Positions 1-6,427 of a DNA stretch of 6,427 nucleotides are shown piece after piece. Every line of letters starts with the position of its first letter. Position 1 is the stretch's first letter. The stretch is from Chloroflexota bacterium (GTDB lineage Bacteria; Chloroflexota; Dehalococcoidia; SAR202; UBA11138): the NCBI GenBank assembly GCA_022561955.1, contig JADFQF010000088.1, positions 1 through 6,427 on the forward strand, in the 5' to 3' direction. Made by a program: the position numbers and the translations under genes. The notes under the pieces were generated by a model. The model was given only the letters and a program-made list of their open reading frames with translations, had not been told where the DNA came from and did not search any database.

Positions 1-494
1 CTGCCGTCTCTGGCGATTAACTTTGTTCCTTCAACAACCCCTTTAGTTCCCTCACCTACCGGATTCGCGGCTGGCCGGCCGCGTTTGGACATGACGGACC
101 TGAGGACCATAAAAGCCAGGACAAACAGCACCAGTCCAAAAACCATGAAGAGCAGCCGCGAAGGGACCGCGAATGCAACGAGCCGAGCGACTATCGCGAA
201 GGGAATAGCCATGGCCAGGAGCCGAAGGGCGATCTTCTTGTCGACGACTCGCTGGCGGAGGTAACCGATGCTGGCGCTGCCGAATCCGAAGACCCCTATG
301 GTCAGCGCGACACCTATGGCCTCGTTGGCCGAAAGCTCGGGAAAGGCGGTGCTAATGAGCGGGAAGAGCAGCAGGAACGCCGGCGCGAACATGACCGCGC
401 CCTCCATTGCGAGGGTGGTCGCGGTGATGCAGATGCACAGAGAGAAGGGGAAGACCCACCACAGTGCCAGCAATCCGGTGAAAAAGAGCTCCAT
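1..494 (-). CDS. TauE/SafE (TSUP) family membrane transporter, N-terminal part; 3' end outside window
   Basis: The visible 164 residues are mostly hydrophobic. Likely membrane segments lie at about residues 3-25, 30-50, 59-78, 88-110 and 113-132, followed by a polar stretch rich in Gly, Lys and Arg (about 133-164). The pattern of a small-residue helix (ATTLAMEGAVMFAP, 25-38), a Phe/Leu helix ending FPL, then EAIGVAL (58-64), FGFGSASIGYLR (69-80) and a V-D-K-K-I-A turn (84-89) matches TauE/SafE (TSUP) proteins, which move sulfite, sulfonates or other small organic or sulfur-containing anions across the inner membrane. The substrate cannot be read from sequence. The ATG is chosen because an in-frame TAG lies immediately upstream; the ribosome site is weak (AGG close to the start). 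It follows the Smr gene by 48 bp and may share its transcript with selA. Family assignment is fairly sure; specificity is unknown. Confidence 0.75.
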   Translation of the reverse strand, partial: MELFFTGLLALWWVFPFSLCICITATTLAMEGAVMFAPAFLLLFPLISTAFPELSANEAIGVALTIGVFGFGSASIGYLRQRVVDKKIALRLLAMAIPFAIVARLVAFAVPSRLLFMVFGLVLFVLAFMVLRSVMSKRGRPAANPVGEGTKGVVEGTKLIARDG

Positions 495-542
495 CTACCT
501 ATCGCCGGCATCGAATATTGTCAAGAATGCCCGTCCCATCTG

Positions 543-842
543 CTATTGCAGCTCGGCGATCGTTACGCCGCCATTGCCTTCGCTTGGAGAGGCGGCGTAA
601 TGCTTCCCGACCAGAGGATGGCCGCTCAGGAACTCCAGCACCGCGCCCTTCAGGACTCCCGTGCCCTTTCCATGAATCACCCGCACCCAGGGCATGCCCA
701 TCACCGCCGCGTCGCCCAGGTAGCGGTCCAGCTCATCGAGGGCATCCCTGACTTTCATGCGACGAAGGTGGATCTCGGTAGGCACCGAGATCTGCCGCAT
801 CAGGCGTGATTCGCCCCCGCCGGGACCCTTCGTCCTTGCCAT
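543..842 (-). CDS. Small stand-alone Smr (MutS2 C-terminal-like) domain protein
   Basis: This 99-residue protein is almost entirely one Smr domain (about residues 20-99). It carries the helix motif VRDALDELDRYL (31-42), the hallmark HGKGTG loop (57-62) preceded by the strand WVRVI (52-56), and the closing strand GGVTIAEL (91-98). It resembles the C-terminal nuclease-like domain of MutS2, without the MutS ATPase core. Smr domains bind or cut branched DNA, or cleave mRNA at stalled ribosomes (SmrB). Which applies here cannot be told. The first signature, usually LDLRG or LDLHG, reads IHLRR (24-28), so the usual Asp and Gly are replaced; activity may be altered. The start codon overlaps the selA stop as TGATG, with GAGGGG about 11 nt upstream, which indicates translational coupling. 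Met15 is an alternative start that would still keep the domain. Confidence 0.88.
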   Translation of the reverse strand: MARTKGPGGGESRLMRQISVPTEIHLRRMKVRDALDELDRYLGDAAVMGMPWVRVIHGKGTGVLKGAVLEFLSGHPLVGKHYAASPSEGNGGVTIAELQ

Positions 843-2224
843 CAGCCGCCGGACCCCTCGGAAAGCGCCTGCCCGACCATGTCCAAGAGCTGTTCCTCCT
901 CCTCGGGCAACACGGTGCGGGGATCCAGCAGGACCCGTTCATCCTCGATCCTGGCTATGACGGGAGTATCGCCCGACCGCAGCCTCCTGGCGAGCCCATC
1001 AGCGCCGCCGGCACGCTCCGCACAGTCCACGGCCACGCACCAGGAAGGCAGCGATTCGCCGGGCAGGCTTCCGCCGCCTATGGCAGACCGGGCCTCGACC
1101 ACCGAGGCGCCTTCACCCAGGGCTCCTTGCCATTTACCGGCCCTGACCTCGATCTCGGCGGCCGTCATCACCATCATTCGCCATACGGGCACCTTCTCCA
1201 AGGCCTCATCTCTGATGTAGTGCAGGAGCGTGGCCGCGAGCGCCGCCATGCTCAGCTTGTCTATGCGGACCGCTCGCGCCAGCGGATGCCGCGCCACGAC
1301 GTCCACCAGGTCCTTCTTCCCGATGATTATGCCCGCCTGGGGGCCGCCCAGCAGCTTGTCTCCCGAGAAGAAGCCCAGGCCTACCCCGGCCTCGACGCTG
1401 TCCTGGGGCCTCGGTTCGTAGGCGAGTCCGTACTCGGTCGTATCGAATAGGCAGCCGCTTCCCAGGTCGTGAAGCACAGGCACGTTGCGCCTCGCTCCGA
1501 CCTCCACGAGCTCGGAGAGCTTCGGGGCGCTCGTGAACCCGATCACCTTGAAGTTGCTGGCGTGCACCGAGAGTATAGCGGCGGTGTCCGACGTGATGGC
1601 CGCCTCGAAGTCGCGGGCATACGTCCTGTTGGTGGTGCCGACCTCGACGAGCCTGGCGCCGCTCTGCTCGAGAACGTCGGGAATCCTGAACCCGCCGCCT
1701 ATCTCGACCGCCTCCCCCCTGGAAACGATCACCTCTTTCCCCACGGCGATGGCCGCGAGGCCCAGCATGACGGCCGACGCGTTATTGTTCACGACCATGG
1801 CAGCCTCGGCGCCGGTGACCTCACACACCAGCCTGGATATGTGTGCCTGTCGGGAGCCTCGCCTTCCGCTTTCGAGGTCCAACTCCAGGTCGCTGTACCC
1901 AAAGGCCGCTCGCTGCATGGCCTCGGCCGACTCGCGGCTTAGCGGGGCCCGGCCCAGGTTAGTGTGGAGTATCACACCCGTCGCGTTGATGACGTGATTG
2001 GGCCAGCTGGTCCACTGCTCGGACGCCTGAGACTCGACCGCCTCGACAAGATCGTCGAACTCCGGCGGACTGCCGCCACCGGCGATCGTCTTCCTGGCGG
2101 AGTCCAGATGAGACCTGACGAGCGTCGTGACGACCTGCCGGGAATACGCCTCGATAAGCTGCCGCACACGCTCGTCTGATAGAATTCTCTCGACGCTGGG
2201 CAATGCTTGAAATGGAGAAGTCAT
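842..2224 (-). CDS. selA: L-seryl-tRNA(Sec) selenium transferase (selenocysteine synthase)
   Basis: SelA is a PLP-dependent cytosolic enzyme that converts seryl-tRNA(Sec) to selenocysteinyl-tRNA(Sec) using selenophosphate. The 460-residue length is normal. Family motifs run in order: an N-terminal helical tRNA-binding region with LPSVERILS (8-16), NATGVILHTNLGRAPLS (80-96), GYSDLELDLESGRRGSR (109-125), VNNNASAVML (145-154), SRGEAVEIGGGFRIPDVL (168-185), VGTTNRT (195-201), HDLGSG (252-257) and SGDKLLGGPQAG (287-298), in which Lys290 should carry the PLP. The ATG has a good ribosome site (AGGAAGAG at 2228-2235, about 7 nt away). A TATAAT box lies further upstream. It is divergent from coaE and coupled to the Smr gene. 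No selB, selC or selD is visible. The bacterial SelA route argues against an archaeal source. No key residue appears to be missing. Confidence 0.97.
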   Translation of the reverse strand: MTSPFQALPSVERILSDERVRQLIEAYSRQVVTTLVRSHLDSARKTIAGGGSPPEFDDLVEAVESQASEQWTSWPNHVINATGVILHTNLGRAPLSRESAEAMQRAAFGYSDLELDLESGRRGSRQAHISRLVCEVTGAEAAMVVNNNASAVMLGLAAIAVGKEVIVSRGEAVEIGGGFRIPDVLEQSGARLVEVGTTNRTYARDFEAAITSDTAAILSVHASNFKVIGFTSAPKLSELVEVGARRNVPVLHDLGSGCLFDTTEYGLAYEPRPQDSVEAGVGLGFFSGDKLLGGPQAGIIIGKKDLVDVVARHPLARAVRIDKLSMAALAATLLHYIRDEALEKVPVWRMMVMTAAEIEVRAGKWQGALGEGASVVEARSAIGGGSLPGESLPSWCVAVDCAERAGGADGLARRLRSGDTPVIARIEDERVLLDPRTVLPEEEEQLLDMVGQALSEGSGG

Positions 2225-2250
2225 GCTCTCTTCCTAAGGGTCTGATCATG

Positions 2251-2256
2251 ATTATA
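2251..2256 (-). promoter_or_regulatory. Putative -10 box of the selA promoter
   Basis: On the minus strand this reads TATAAT, a perfect sigma-70 -10 hexamer, ending 26 nt before the selA ATG, so a short leader of about 20 nt is predicted. No good -35 hexamer is found 15-18 nt upstream (candidates such as ACGTGT or GTGTCT are poor), and there is no extended TGn. The promoter may therefore be weak or activator-dependent. The box sits inside an imperfect palindrome (2248-2262). Confidence 0.45.
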
Positions 2257-2335
2257 ACTCATGGCTTTCTGAGACACGTGAGACGACCGGGCGATGATGT
2301 TGGTTTCTCCTCAGATATAGCGACTTCGTAGTGTA

Positions 2336-2364
2336 TTGACCCGTTGGTGGCCTCTTGATAGAAT
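2336..2364 (+). promoter_or_regulatory. Sigma-70-type promoter for the coaE operon
   Basis: TTGACC (2336-2341) and TAGAAT (2359-2364) are separated by exactly 17 nt, each one base away from consensus. A start near 2371 would give a leader of about 23 nt before the coaE ATG. The ribosome site AAGGGGG (2385-2391) follows, very close to the start. This is the best promoter in the window and faces the coaE-AAA-Nudix-VWA gene run. Confidence 0.7.
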
Positions 2365-2393
2365 GAGTAGAATTTCCCGAATCCAAGGGGGAC

Positions 2394-3008
2394 ATGTTCG
2401 TTTTAGGTCTTACGGGAGGCATCGGCACCGGCAAGTCACAAGTCGGTGAAATACTGGCGGGTCTGGGTGCGTCGATTATCAACGCCGACACCCTCGGGCA
2501 CGAGGTTTACGAACCAGACACTGCCGGCTGGGCCGAAGTCGTAAAGGCCTTTGGCGAAGACATTCTCTCCCCCACGCGTGAGGTCGATCGGAAAAAGCTG
2601 GGCAGCGTGGTATTCAGCGACCCGAGAGCCCTCGAGCGGCTCAATGCGATCATGCATCCCAGAATATATGGGCTGATCGAAGACGAGATCGAAGTTCTTA
2701 AGGAGACGGGCCGAGAAGAAGTGGTGGTGGAGGCCGCCCTGCTGATCGAGGCGGGCTGGACGCCCCTGGTGGATGAGATCTGGGTCACGACGTCTCCCGA
2801 AGAGTTCGTCGTCGAGCGTCTTCAGAAGAGAAACGGCCTGAGCGAAGAGGCGATACGCGCCCGAATAGCATCTCAGATGTCTCAGGAAGAACGGATTAAA
2901 CACGCAAGCGAGGTTATCGACAACAGCTCATCGCTGTCGGAATTGGGCCGCCAAGTTCAGCAGCTGTGGGAGCACCGGGTGAAGACCAATAAGGAGAGCA
3001 GACCCTAA
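2394..3008 (+). CDS. coaE: Dephospho-CoA kinase
   Basis: CoaE phosphorylates the 3'-hydroxyl of the ribose of dephospho-CoA with ATP, the last step of coenzyme A synthesis in the cytosol. The 204 residues match the usual family length. The P-loop GGIGTGKS occupies residues 8-15. The acceptor-site motif reads NADTLGHE (30-36 and on), with Asp32 as the likely catalytic acid; the first Asp of the common DAD motif is Asn here. HPRIY (88-92), ALLIEAGW (115-122) and the lid and C-terminal signature [18 protein letters not shown] (146-163) with EVIDN (173-177) are all present. The start follows a G-rich ribosome site and a strong promoter. It is the first gene of the rightward run, and its stop is 2 bp from the next ATG. 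The family call is secure. Confidence 0.96.
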   Translation: MFVLGLTGGIGTGKSQVGEILAGLGASIINADTLGHEVYEPDTAGWAEVVKAFGEDILSPTREVDRKKLGSVVFSDPRALERLNAIMHPRIYGLIEDEIEVLKETGREEVVVEAALLIEAGWTPLVDEIWVTTSPEEFVVERLQKRNGLSEEAIRARIASQMSQEERIKHASEVIDNSSSLSELGRQVQQLWEHRVKTNKESRP

Positions 3009-3010
3009 AT

Positions 3011-3904
3011 ATGACTCAGTCGACCAGTACACTTTATCGAAGCTACATAATCGAGGAATATCACCTCACAGAGGAGCCCTACTACCTTCCCACCGGAGAT
3101 GAGATCGAAATCTTCGAAGCAGCCTATCAGCAGAAGCTGCCCTTGATCTTCAAGGGGCCCACGGGCTGCGGCAAGACCCGATTTGTCGAGTACATGGCCT
3201 GGCGACTCGGACAGAACCTAAAAAAGGCAAATAGGGCCGTCGGCGCGGATGGGACCGTCGCGGAGAATGTTCCCTTGATCACGATCGCCTGCCATGAAGA
3301 CCTTACGGCCAGCGACCTGGTTGGCCGCTACCTGCTCCAAGGTGACTCGACCGTCTGGATTGACGGGCCGCTGACACGCGCGGTGAAGTCGGGCGGTATC
3401 TGCTACCTCGACGAGATCGTCGAGGCCCGCAAGGACACCACGGTCATCATTCATCCGCTCACCGACCACAGACGACAGCTTCCCATCGAAAAGCGCGGGG
3501 AGCTGCTGCAAGCCGCCGATGGCTTCCTGCTGATACTGTCGTACAACCCCGGATACCAGAGCGCGCTGAAGGACCTGAAGCACAGCACACGCCAGCGCTT
3601 CATCGCCATCGAGTTCGACTATCCCCCCATGGAGGTAGAGGCCGAGATCGTTCAGCACGAGTCGGGCTGCGACGAACGCACGGCCCTTCAGCTGAGCAAG
3701 CTTGGAGAGAAGGTCCGCAACCTCAGAGAGCACGGCCTGGGCGAAGGGTCAAGCACCAGGCTGCTTATCTACGCCGGTAAGCTGATTACCCAGGGCATCA
3801 AGCCCCGCCGCGCTTGCCAGGTAGCAGTCAACTGGGCCGTCACCGACGACACGACAATCCACAAGAGCATCGAAGAGTTGATTTCGTCCATATTCGAGGA
3901 GTAG
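3011..3904 (+). CDS. CbbQ/NirQ/NorQ/GvpN-family MoxR-type AAA+ ATPase
   Basis: A single AAA+ module of 297 residues. Walker A is GPTGCGKT (49-56), followed by [27 protein letters not shown] (93-109) and DGPLTRAV (118-125) are diagnostic of the CbbQ/NorQ family. Walker B is ICYLDE (130-135). [17 protein letters not shown] (148-164) is the family insert region, SYNPGYQ (177-183) holds the sensor-1 Asn179, and STRQRF (192-197) carries likely arginine fingers. The C-terminal part (about 245-290), with [12 protein letters not shown], resembles the CbbQ_C domain. Relatives form hexamers that remodel or activate metalloenzymes or rubisco with a VWA partner (CbbO, NorD). Residues 68-87 look like an extra segment between Walker A and the next strand. 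The ATG is the only start after an in-frame TAA at 2990; AAGGAG lies 14 nt upstream. Its client is not evident from the neighbours. Confidence 0.93.
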   Translation: MTQSTSTLYRSYIIEEYHLTEEPYYLPTGDEIEIFEAAYQQKLPLIFKGPTGCGKTRFVEYMAWRLGQNLKKANRAVGADGTVAENVPLITIACHEDLTASDLVGRYLLQGDSTVWIDGPLTRAVKSGGICYLDEIVEARKDTTVIIHPLTDHRRQLPIEKRGELLQAADGFLLILSYNPGYQSALKDLKHSTRQRFIAIEFDYPPMEVEAEIVQHESGCDERTALQLSKLGEKVRNLREHGLGEGSSTRLLIYAGKLITQGIKPRRACQVAVNWAVTDDTTIHKSIEELISSIFEE

Positions 3905-3955
3905 ACGACTGGAATGGGACGAATCATTGGCCCGCTGGAAAGGTGAAGCCCCTGC

Positions 3956-4561
3956 ATGGAGGAATCAGCCACAGAACTGATTAGAAGGATCCTCACGGAG
4001 AACCCGAAGAAGACCGTAGTCGACTCCTCACTCACGCCCGCGGGTGTGACGCTGCTTCTCTACCCGAAAGATGGGGAGTACTGTATTCTGCTGAACAAGA
4101 GGACCGACACGGTCGACGACCACAAGGGGGAGATCTCATTCCCCGGCGGCCGCAAAGACCCCGAAGACAAGACCTTACTGGACACCGCCCTCAGAGAGAC
4201 GCACGAGGAGATGGGAATATCTCCCGATGACGTCGATGTCCTCGGCGAAATCGACGACGTTCCCACTAACACCTCCTACCTGATCAGCACCTTCGTGGGC
4301 ACCATACCCTACCCCTACGAGTTCGCTCCCAGCGAAGCCGAGGTTGCGGAGGTGCTCGAGGTGCCCATCTCCACATTGATGGACATTAATTCCGCCCGGG
4401 ACGAGGTCCGCGTAAGAGACGGCGAGCTGGTGAACTCGGTCTCATATTCCTACGACGGGCACCTGATTTTCGGAGCGACCGCGAGGATTCTGAGCAGGTT
4501 CCTCGAGCTTCTTGATACTGCACCTGAAAGGGAGGCGCCGTGGAAAAGCGTCCGGATCTAA
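3956..4561 (+). CDS. NudL-like Nudix hydrolase, probable CoA pyrophosphatase
   Basis: The 201-residue protein has the CoA-pyrophosphatase signature ILLNKRTDTVDDHKGEISF (44-62) running straight into FPGG (62-65). The Nudix box follows, ending ALRETHEEMGI (78-88), with the metal-binding glutamates at 81, 84 and 85. The spacing between the box Gly65 and REU is one residue longer than the textbook Nudix box, and Asp71 stands where Glu is usual; both are normal for the NudL/YeaB subgroup. Such enzymes cleave CoA or acyl-CoA to 3',5'-ADP and (acyl-)4'-phosphopantetheine with Mg or Mn. The ATG follows AGGTG by 10 nt. The gene lies 51 bp after the AAA+ gene and overlaps the next CDS by 22 bp, so it belongs to the same operon as coaE. 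Exact substrate is inferred from motif alone. Confidence 0.88.
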   Translation: MEESATELIRRILTENPKKTVVDSSLTPAGVTLLLYPKDGEYCILLNKRTDTVDDHKGEISFPGGRKDPEDKTLLDTALRETHEEMGISPDDVDVLGEIDDVPTNTSYLISTFVGTIPYPYEFAPSEAEVAEVLEVPISTLMDINSARDEVRVRDGELVNSVSYSYDGHLIFGATARILSRFLELLDTAPEREAPWKSVRI

Positions 4562-6427
4562 CATTGGAGACGATAAGCCGGGAGCTGGCCAGATTCCCGG
4601 CCTCGGTTTCGGAGGAGTTCGAGAAGGCGCGCGTCCAGATGCCCGACTCCCTAACTGAGGCGCAGAGGGTAGAATGGGCCCAGTCCGGCGTGGAGATCGC
4701 GCAGAAGACGGTCCGCTCCTGGGAGGCCGCCGCCCAGTATTACAGGGTCAGCCCCGCCGTACTCACCTTCATGCCTCTCAATTACTTCTACAAGTGGAGC
4801 GACTCCGGGAAGCTGCTCTGCGACGATTCGCCTACGCTGGCCGCCGCCTACTTCGAGGCCAGCCCCGGCGCCATGTCCAAGCTAAGGTCAAGGCACATCG
4901 AAAGCTGGGCCGGGCTGGGTCGCAGCCTCTACAAGGGCACATGGAAATCCAGTACGCTCGCCTGCAAGTTCTTCCAGTCGAGCCCGGAGCTGCTGGACAC
5001 CCTGACATTCCCCGAGCTGGAAAGGTTCGTGGCGTTCCTGGACGCCCTATCCCACCGCTCGTATGACCTGTCTTCAGAATGCCTCACGCTCGGGCAGAAG
5101 CTGTTCCCGCTAATTGGCGACGATCGAAGCGCATTTCTGTCCCTGGCCTCTACCCTGGTCGAGACCGGCTGGCGCGAGGTCAAGAGCTTCTTCGAGGCCG
5201 GCTCGAGGGCCCTTCCCAGAATAGAAAGCTCTCAGCGGCTCCGATTCCTGCAGTTGGCGGAGCAGCTAGTAAAGAACGGCGGCACGAACATCCCGGGAGT
5301 CATGCTGGAGGTCTCCCAGGCGCTGGCCGAGGTTAGCTCCCTCGACCATCACAAGATACTGGGCCTGGCCGAATCGCTGATGAAGGTCTCGCCAGAGGCC
5401 GTTCCGGAGTTCATCAAGGCGTGCCCGAAGGCCTTCGAGCGCGTGACGATGAGCCAGCTGGAGAAGTGGTACGACGAGGGCGTAAACATACTCCGCCAGA
5501 ATCCGGACGGGGGGCTGGCCTACTTCAAGATCGAGTCCACCAGGTCGGAAGAGGTCCTGGAGACCCTTTCATCCGGCGTGGAGTTCCACCGTATCAAGGA
5601 CGTGATGGAGCTGTACTGCCGCGCCCTGGCGGGGTCCGACATCAAGCTTGCCGAGGCCGAGGAGCTCGTCGAGAAGAACATCGGTTGGGTGTCTAACGAG
5701 TCCCCCTCCACCGAGGGGTCTACCGTATTCGTTCCGCCCGTCGTGGACCGGTATGCGTCCAAGGAGGAGAACTTCTCGTGGTTTAAGGTCGTATCCACTC
5801 ACCAGGTCGCCCACCTGGAGTTCGGCAGCTTCTGGTTCGAGTTCGACAGGCCCTCGGCCCTATTCAAGGACCTACGGCCAAAGCTTTCCAGCCAGGTGAC
5901 TGGGCGAGCAAAGTCCAACGGGGACATGCCGGAGATCAACCCAGAGAGCCTGGAGCGGGCGTGGGTCACGGATGCCCAGAGGTTTTTCGACCTCTTCGAG
6001 GACCGAAAGCTTGCCCTGGACATATATACGGTAATCGAGGACGCTAGGCTGGATGCCAGGGTGAAGGTCGAATACCCCGGCATCAAGAAGGCCCTCAACC
6101 GTATTCAAAACGACTCACTGGAAGGACGGCCGGATATCCAGTCCCTTCCCATGCGCCAGGCCATGGTGGAATTTCTCGTCAGGCTCAGCCTACAGCAGTA
6201 CAAGGGCCTGCCCGCACCCGAGCAGTACGTGGAGGACGCCAAGAAGATCGCCAGGATAGCCAAGCGGGTCCTGAGGCCCGAGGCTACCGTCGAAGACACG
6301 GCCGAGGCCTCCCTCCGAATATACGCCATCGTCTCCAAGATTCCCAACGAGGAGATCCCTCCCGAGGAGTGGGACGACGTCGATATAGACGATCAGCAGG
6401 AAGAAGACTACATGGACCCGGAGGACA
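4540..6427 (+). CDS. Probable CbbO/NorD-type VWA protein, N-terminal 629 residues; 3' end outside window
   Basis: An open frame runs without a stop from a GTG at 4540 to the window edge. GGGAGG (4530-4535) lies 4 nt before the GTG, and the start sits inside the Nudix gene, typical of coupled operon genes. Residues about 100-375 are helical, with loosely repeated units of about 36-40 residues (YFEASP at 104, FFQSSPELL at 144, FFEAGSRAL at 217). Residues 425-435 (HLEFGSFWFEF) and 499-514 (IEDARLDARVKVEYPG) match the conserved segment before the VWA domain in CbbO/NorD proteins. Residues 603-629 hold 15 acidic residues of 27, like the linker that precedes VWA. The VWA MIDAS motif itself is not in the window. 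Relatives recruit CbbQ/NorQ AAA+ ATPases to a client enzyme. The family call rests on this core and on the neighbouring AAA+ gene. Confidence 0.78.
   Translation, partial: MEKRPDLTLETISRELARFPASVSEEFEKARVQMPDSLTEAQRVEWAQSGVEIAQKTVRSWEAAAQYYRVSPAVLTFMPLNYFYKWSDSGKLLCDDSPTLAAAYFEASPGAMSKLRSRHIESWAGLGRSLYKGTWKSSTLACKFFQSSPELLDTLTFPELERFVAFLDALSHRSYDLSSECLTLGQKLFPLIGDDRSAFLSLASTLVETGWREVKSFFEAGSRALPRIESSQRLRFLQLAEQLVKNGGTNIPGVMLEVSQALAEVSSLDHHKILGLAESLMKVSPEAVPEFIKACPKAFERVTMSQLEKWYDEGVNILRQNPDGGLAYFKIESTRSEEVLETLSSGVEFHRIKDVMELYCRALAGSDIKLAEAEELVEKNIGWVSNESPSTEGSTVFVPPVVDRYASKEENFSWFKVVSTHQVAHLEFGSFWFEFDRPSALFKDLRPKLSSQVTGRAKSNGDMPEINPESLERAWVTDAQRFFDLFEDRKLALDIYTVIEDARLDARVKVEYPGIKKALNRIQNDSLEGRPDIQSLPMRQAMVEFLVRLSLQQYKGLPAPEQYVEDAKKIARIAKRVLRPEATVEDTAEASLRIYAIVSKIPNEEIPPEEWDDVDIDDQQEEDYMDPED

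Noticed and set aside
507..531. Inverted repeat GGCAT/ATGCC between smr and the TSUP gene as a terminator
   Set aside because: The stem is only 5 bp with a 15-nt loop and there is no following T-run on the minus strand.
495..542. TTGACA on the minus strand (519-524) as a promoter for the TSUP gene
   Set aside because: No acceptable -10 hexamer lies at 15-18 nt spacing, and a start there would fall at or inside the coding region.
842..844. selA TGA as a selenocysteine codon with readthrough
   Set aside because: Only 13 further codons follow before another TGA, SelA is already full length, and the TGA is explained by the TGATG overlap with the Smr start.
806..1942. Long plus-strand open frames opposite selA (806-1450, 1469-1942, 1485-1997)
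   Set aside because: They lie antisense to a clear selA, show no recognisable family and have the low-complexity composition of shadow frames in G+C-rich DNA.
2268..2315. TCTGAG/CTCAGA inverted repeat in the divergent intergenic region
   Set aside because: Six-base arms 36 nt apart are expected by chance and do not overlap either -10 box.
3914..3946. Ten-codon ORF (MGRIIGPLER) between the AAA+ and Nudix genes as a leader peptide
   Set aside because: It has no clear ribosome site and no attenuator-like hairpin; a frame this short is expected by chance.
4674..5696. Plus-strand frames at 4674-5066, 5079-5336 and 5421-5696 as separate small genes
   Set aside because: All lie inside the continuous VWA-partner frame, which has family motifs and a good start; these are Arg/Gly/Pro-rich shadows.

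Overview
The window is a dense, gene-rich piece of a moderately high-G+C genome, laid out as two divergent gene groups around a 169-bp promoter region (2225-2393). The organism is bacterial: it has bacterial-type SelA and CoaE, sigma-70-like promoter elements and Shine-Dalgarno sequences. The gene mix and protein style recall Chloroflexota (Dehalococcoidia-like lineages). That placement is an impression from family knowledge and was not tested.

Leftward group (2224 down to 1): selA (selenocysteine synthase, complete), then a free-standing Smr-domain protein whose start codon overlaps the selA stop (TGATG), then, after 48 bp, the first ~164 residues of a TauE/SafE (TSUP) family membrane transporter that runs off the left edge. 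SelA implies that the organism makes selenocysteinyl-tRNA, but selB, selC and selD are not in the window.

Rightward group (2394 to 6427): coaE (dephospho-CoA kinase), a CbbQ/NirQ/NorQ/GvpN-family MoxR-type AAA+ ATPase 2 bp downstream, a NudL-like Nudix CoA pyrophosphatase 51 bp further on, and a long open CDS that starts at a GTG inside the end of the Nudix gene and leaves the right edge still open. That last product (629 codons visible) looks like the N-terminal part of a CbbO/NorD-type VWA protein, the usual partner of CbbQ/NorQ ATPases. The VWA domain itself would lie beyond the window. A well-formed promoter (TTGACC, 17 bp, TAGAAT) drives coaE, and the tight spacing suggests one operon.

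Together the right-hand genes pair the last step of CoA synthesis with a CoA-hydrolysing enzyme and an AAA+/VWA remodelling pair. No usual client (rubisco, nitric oxide reductase, gas vesicle or CO dehydrogenase genes) is visible. The orphan AAA+/VWA pair, and its interleaving with CoA metabolism genes, is the most interesting feature here. No RNA genes, mobile elements, CRISPR arrays or convincing terminators were seen.
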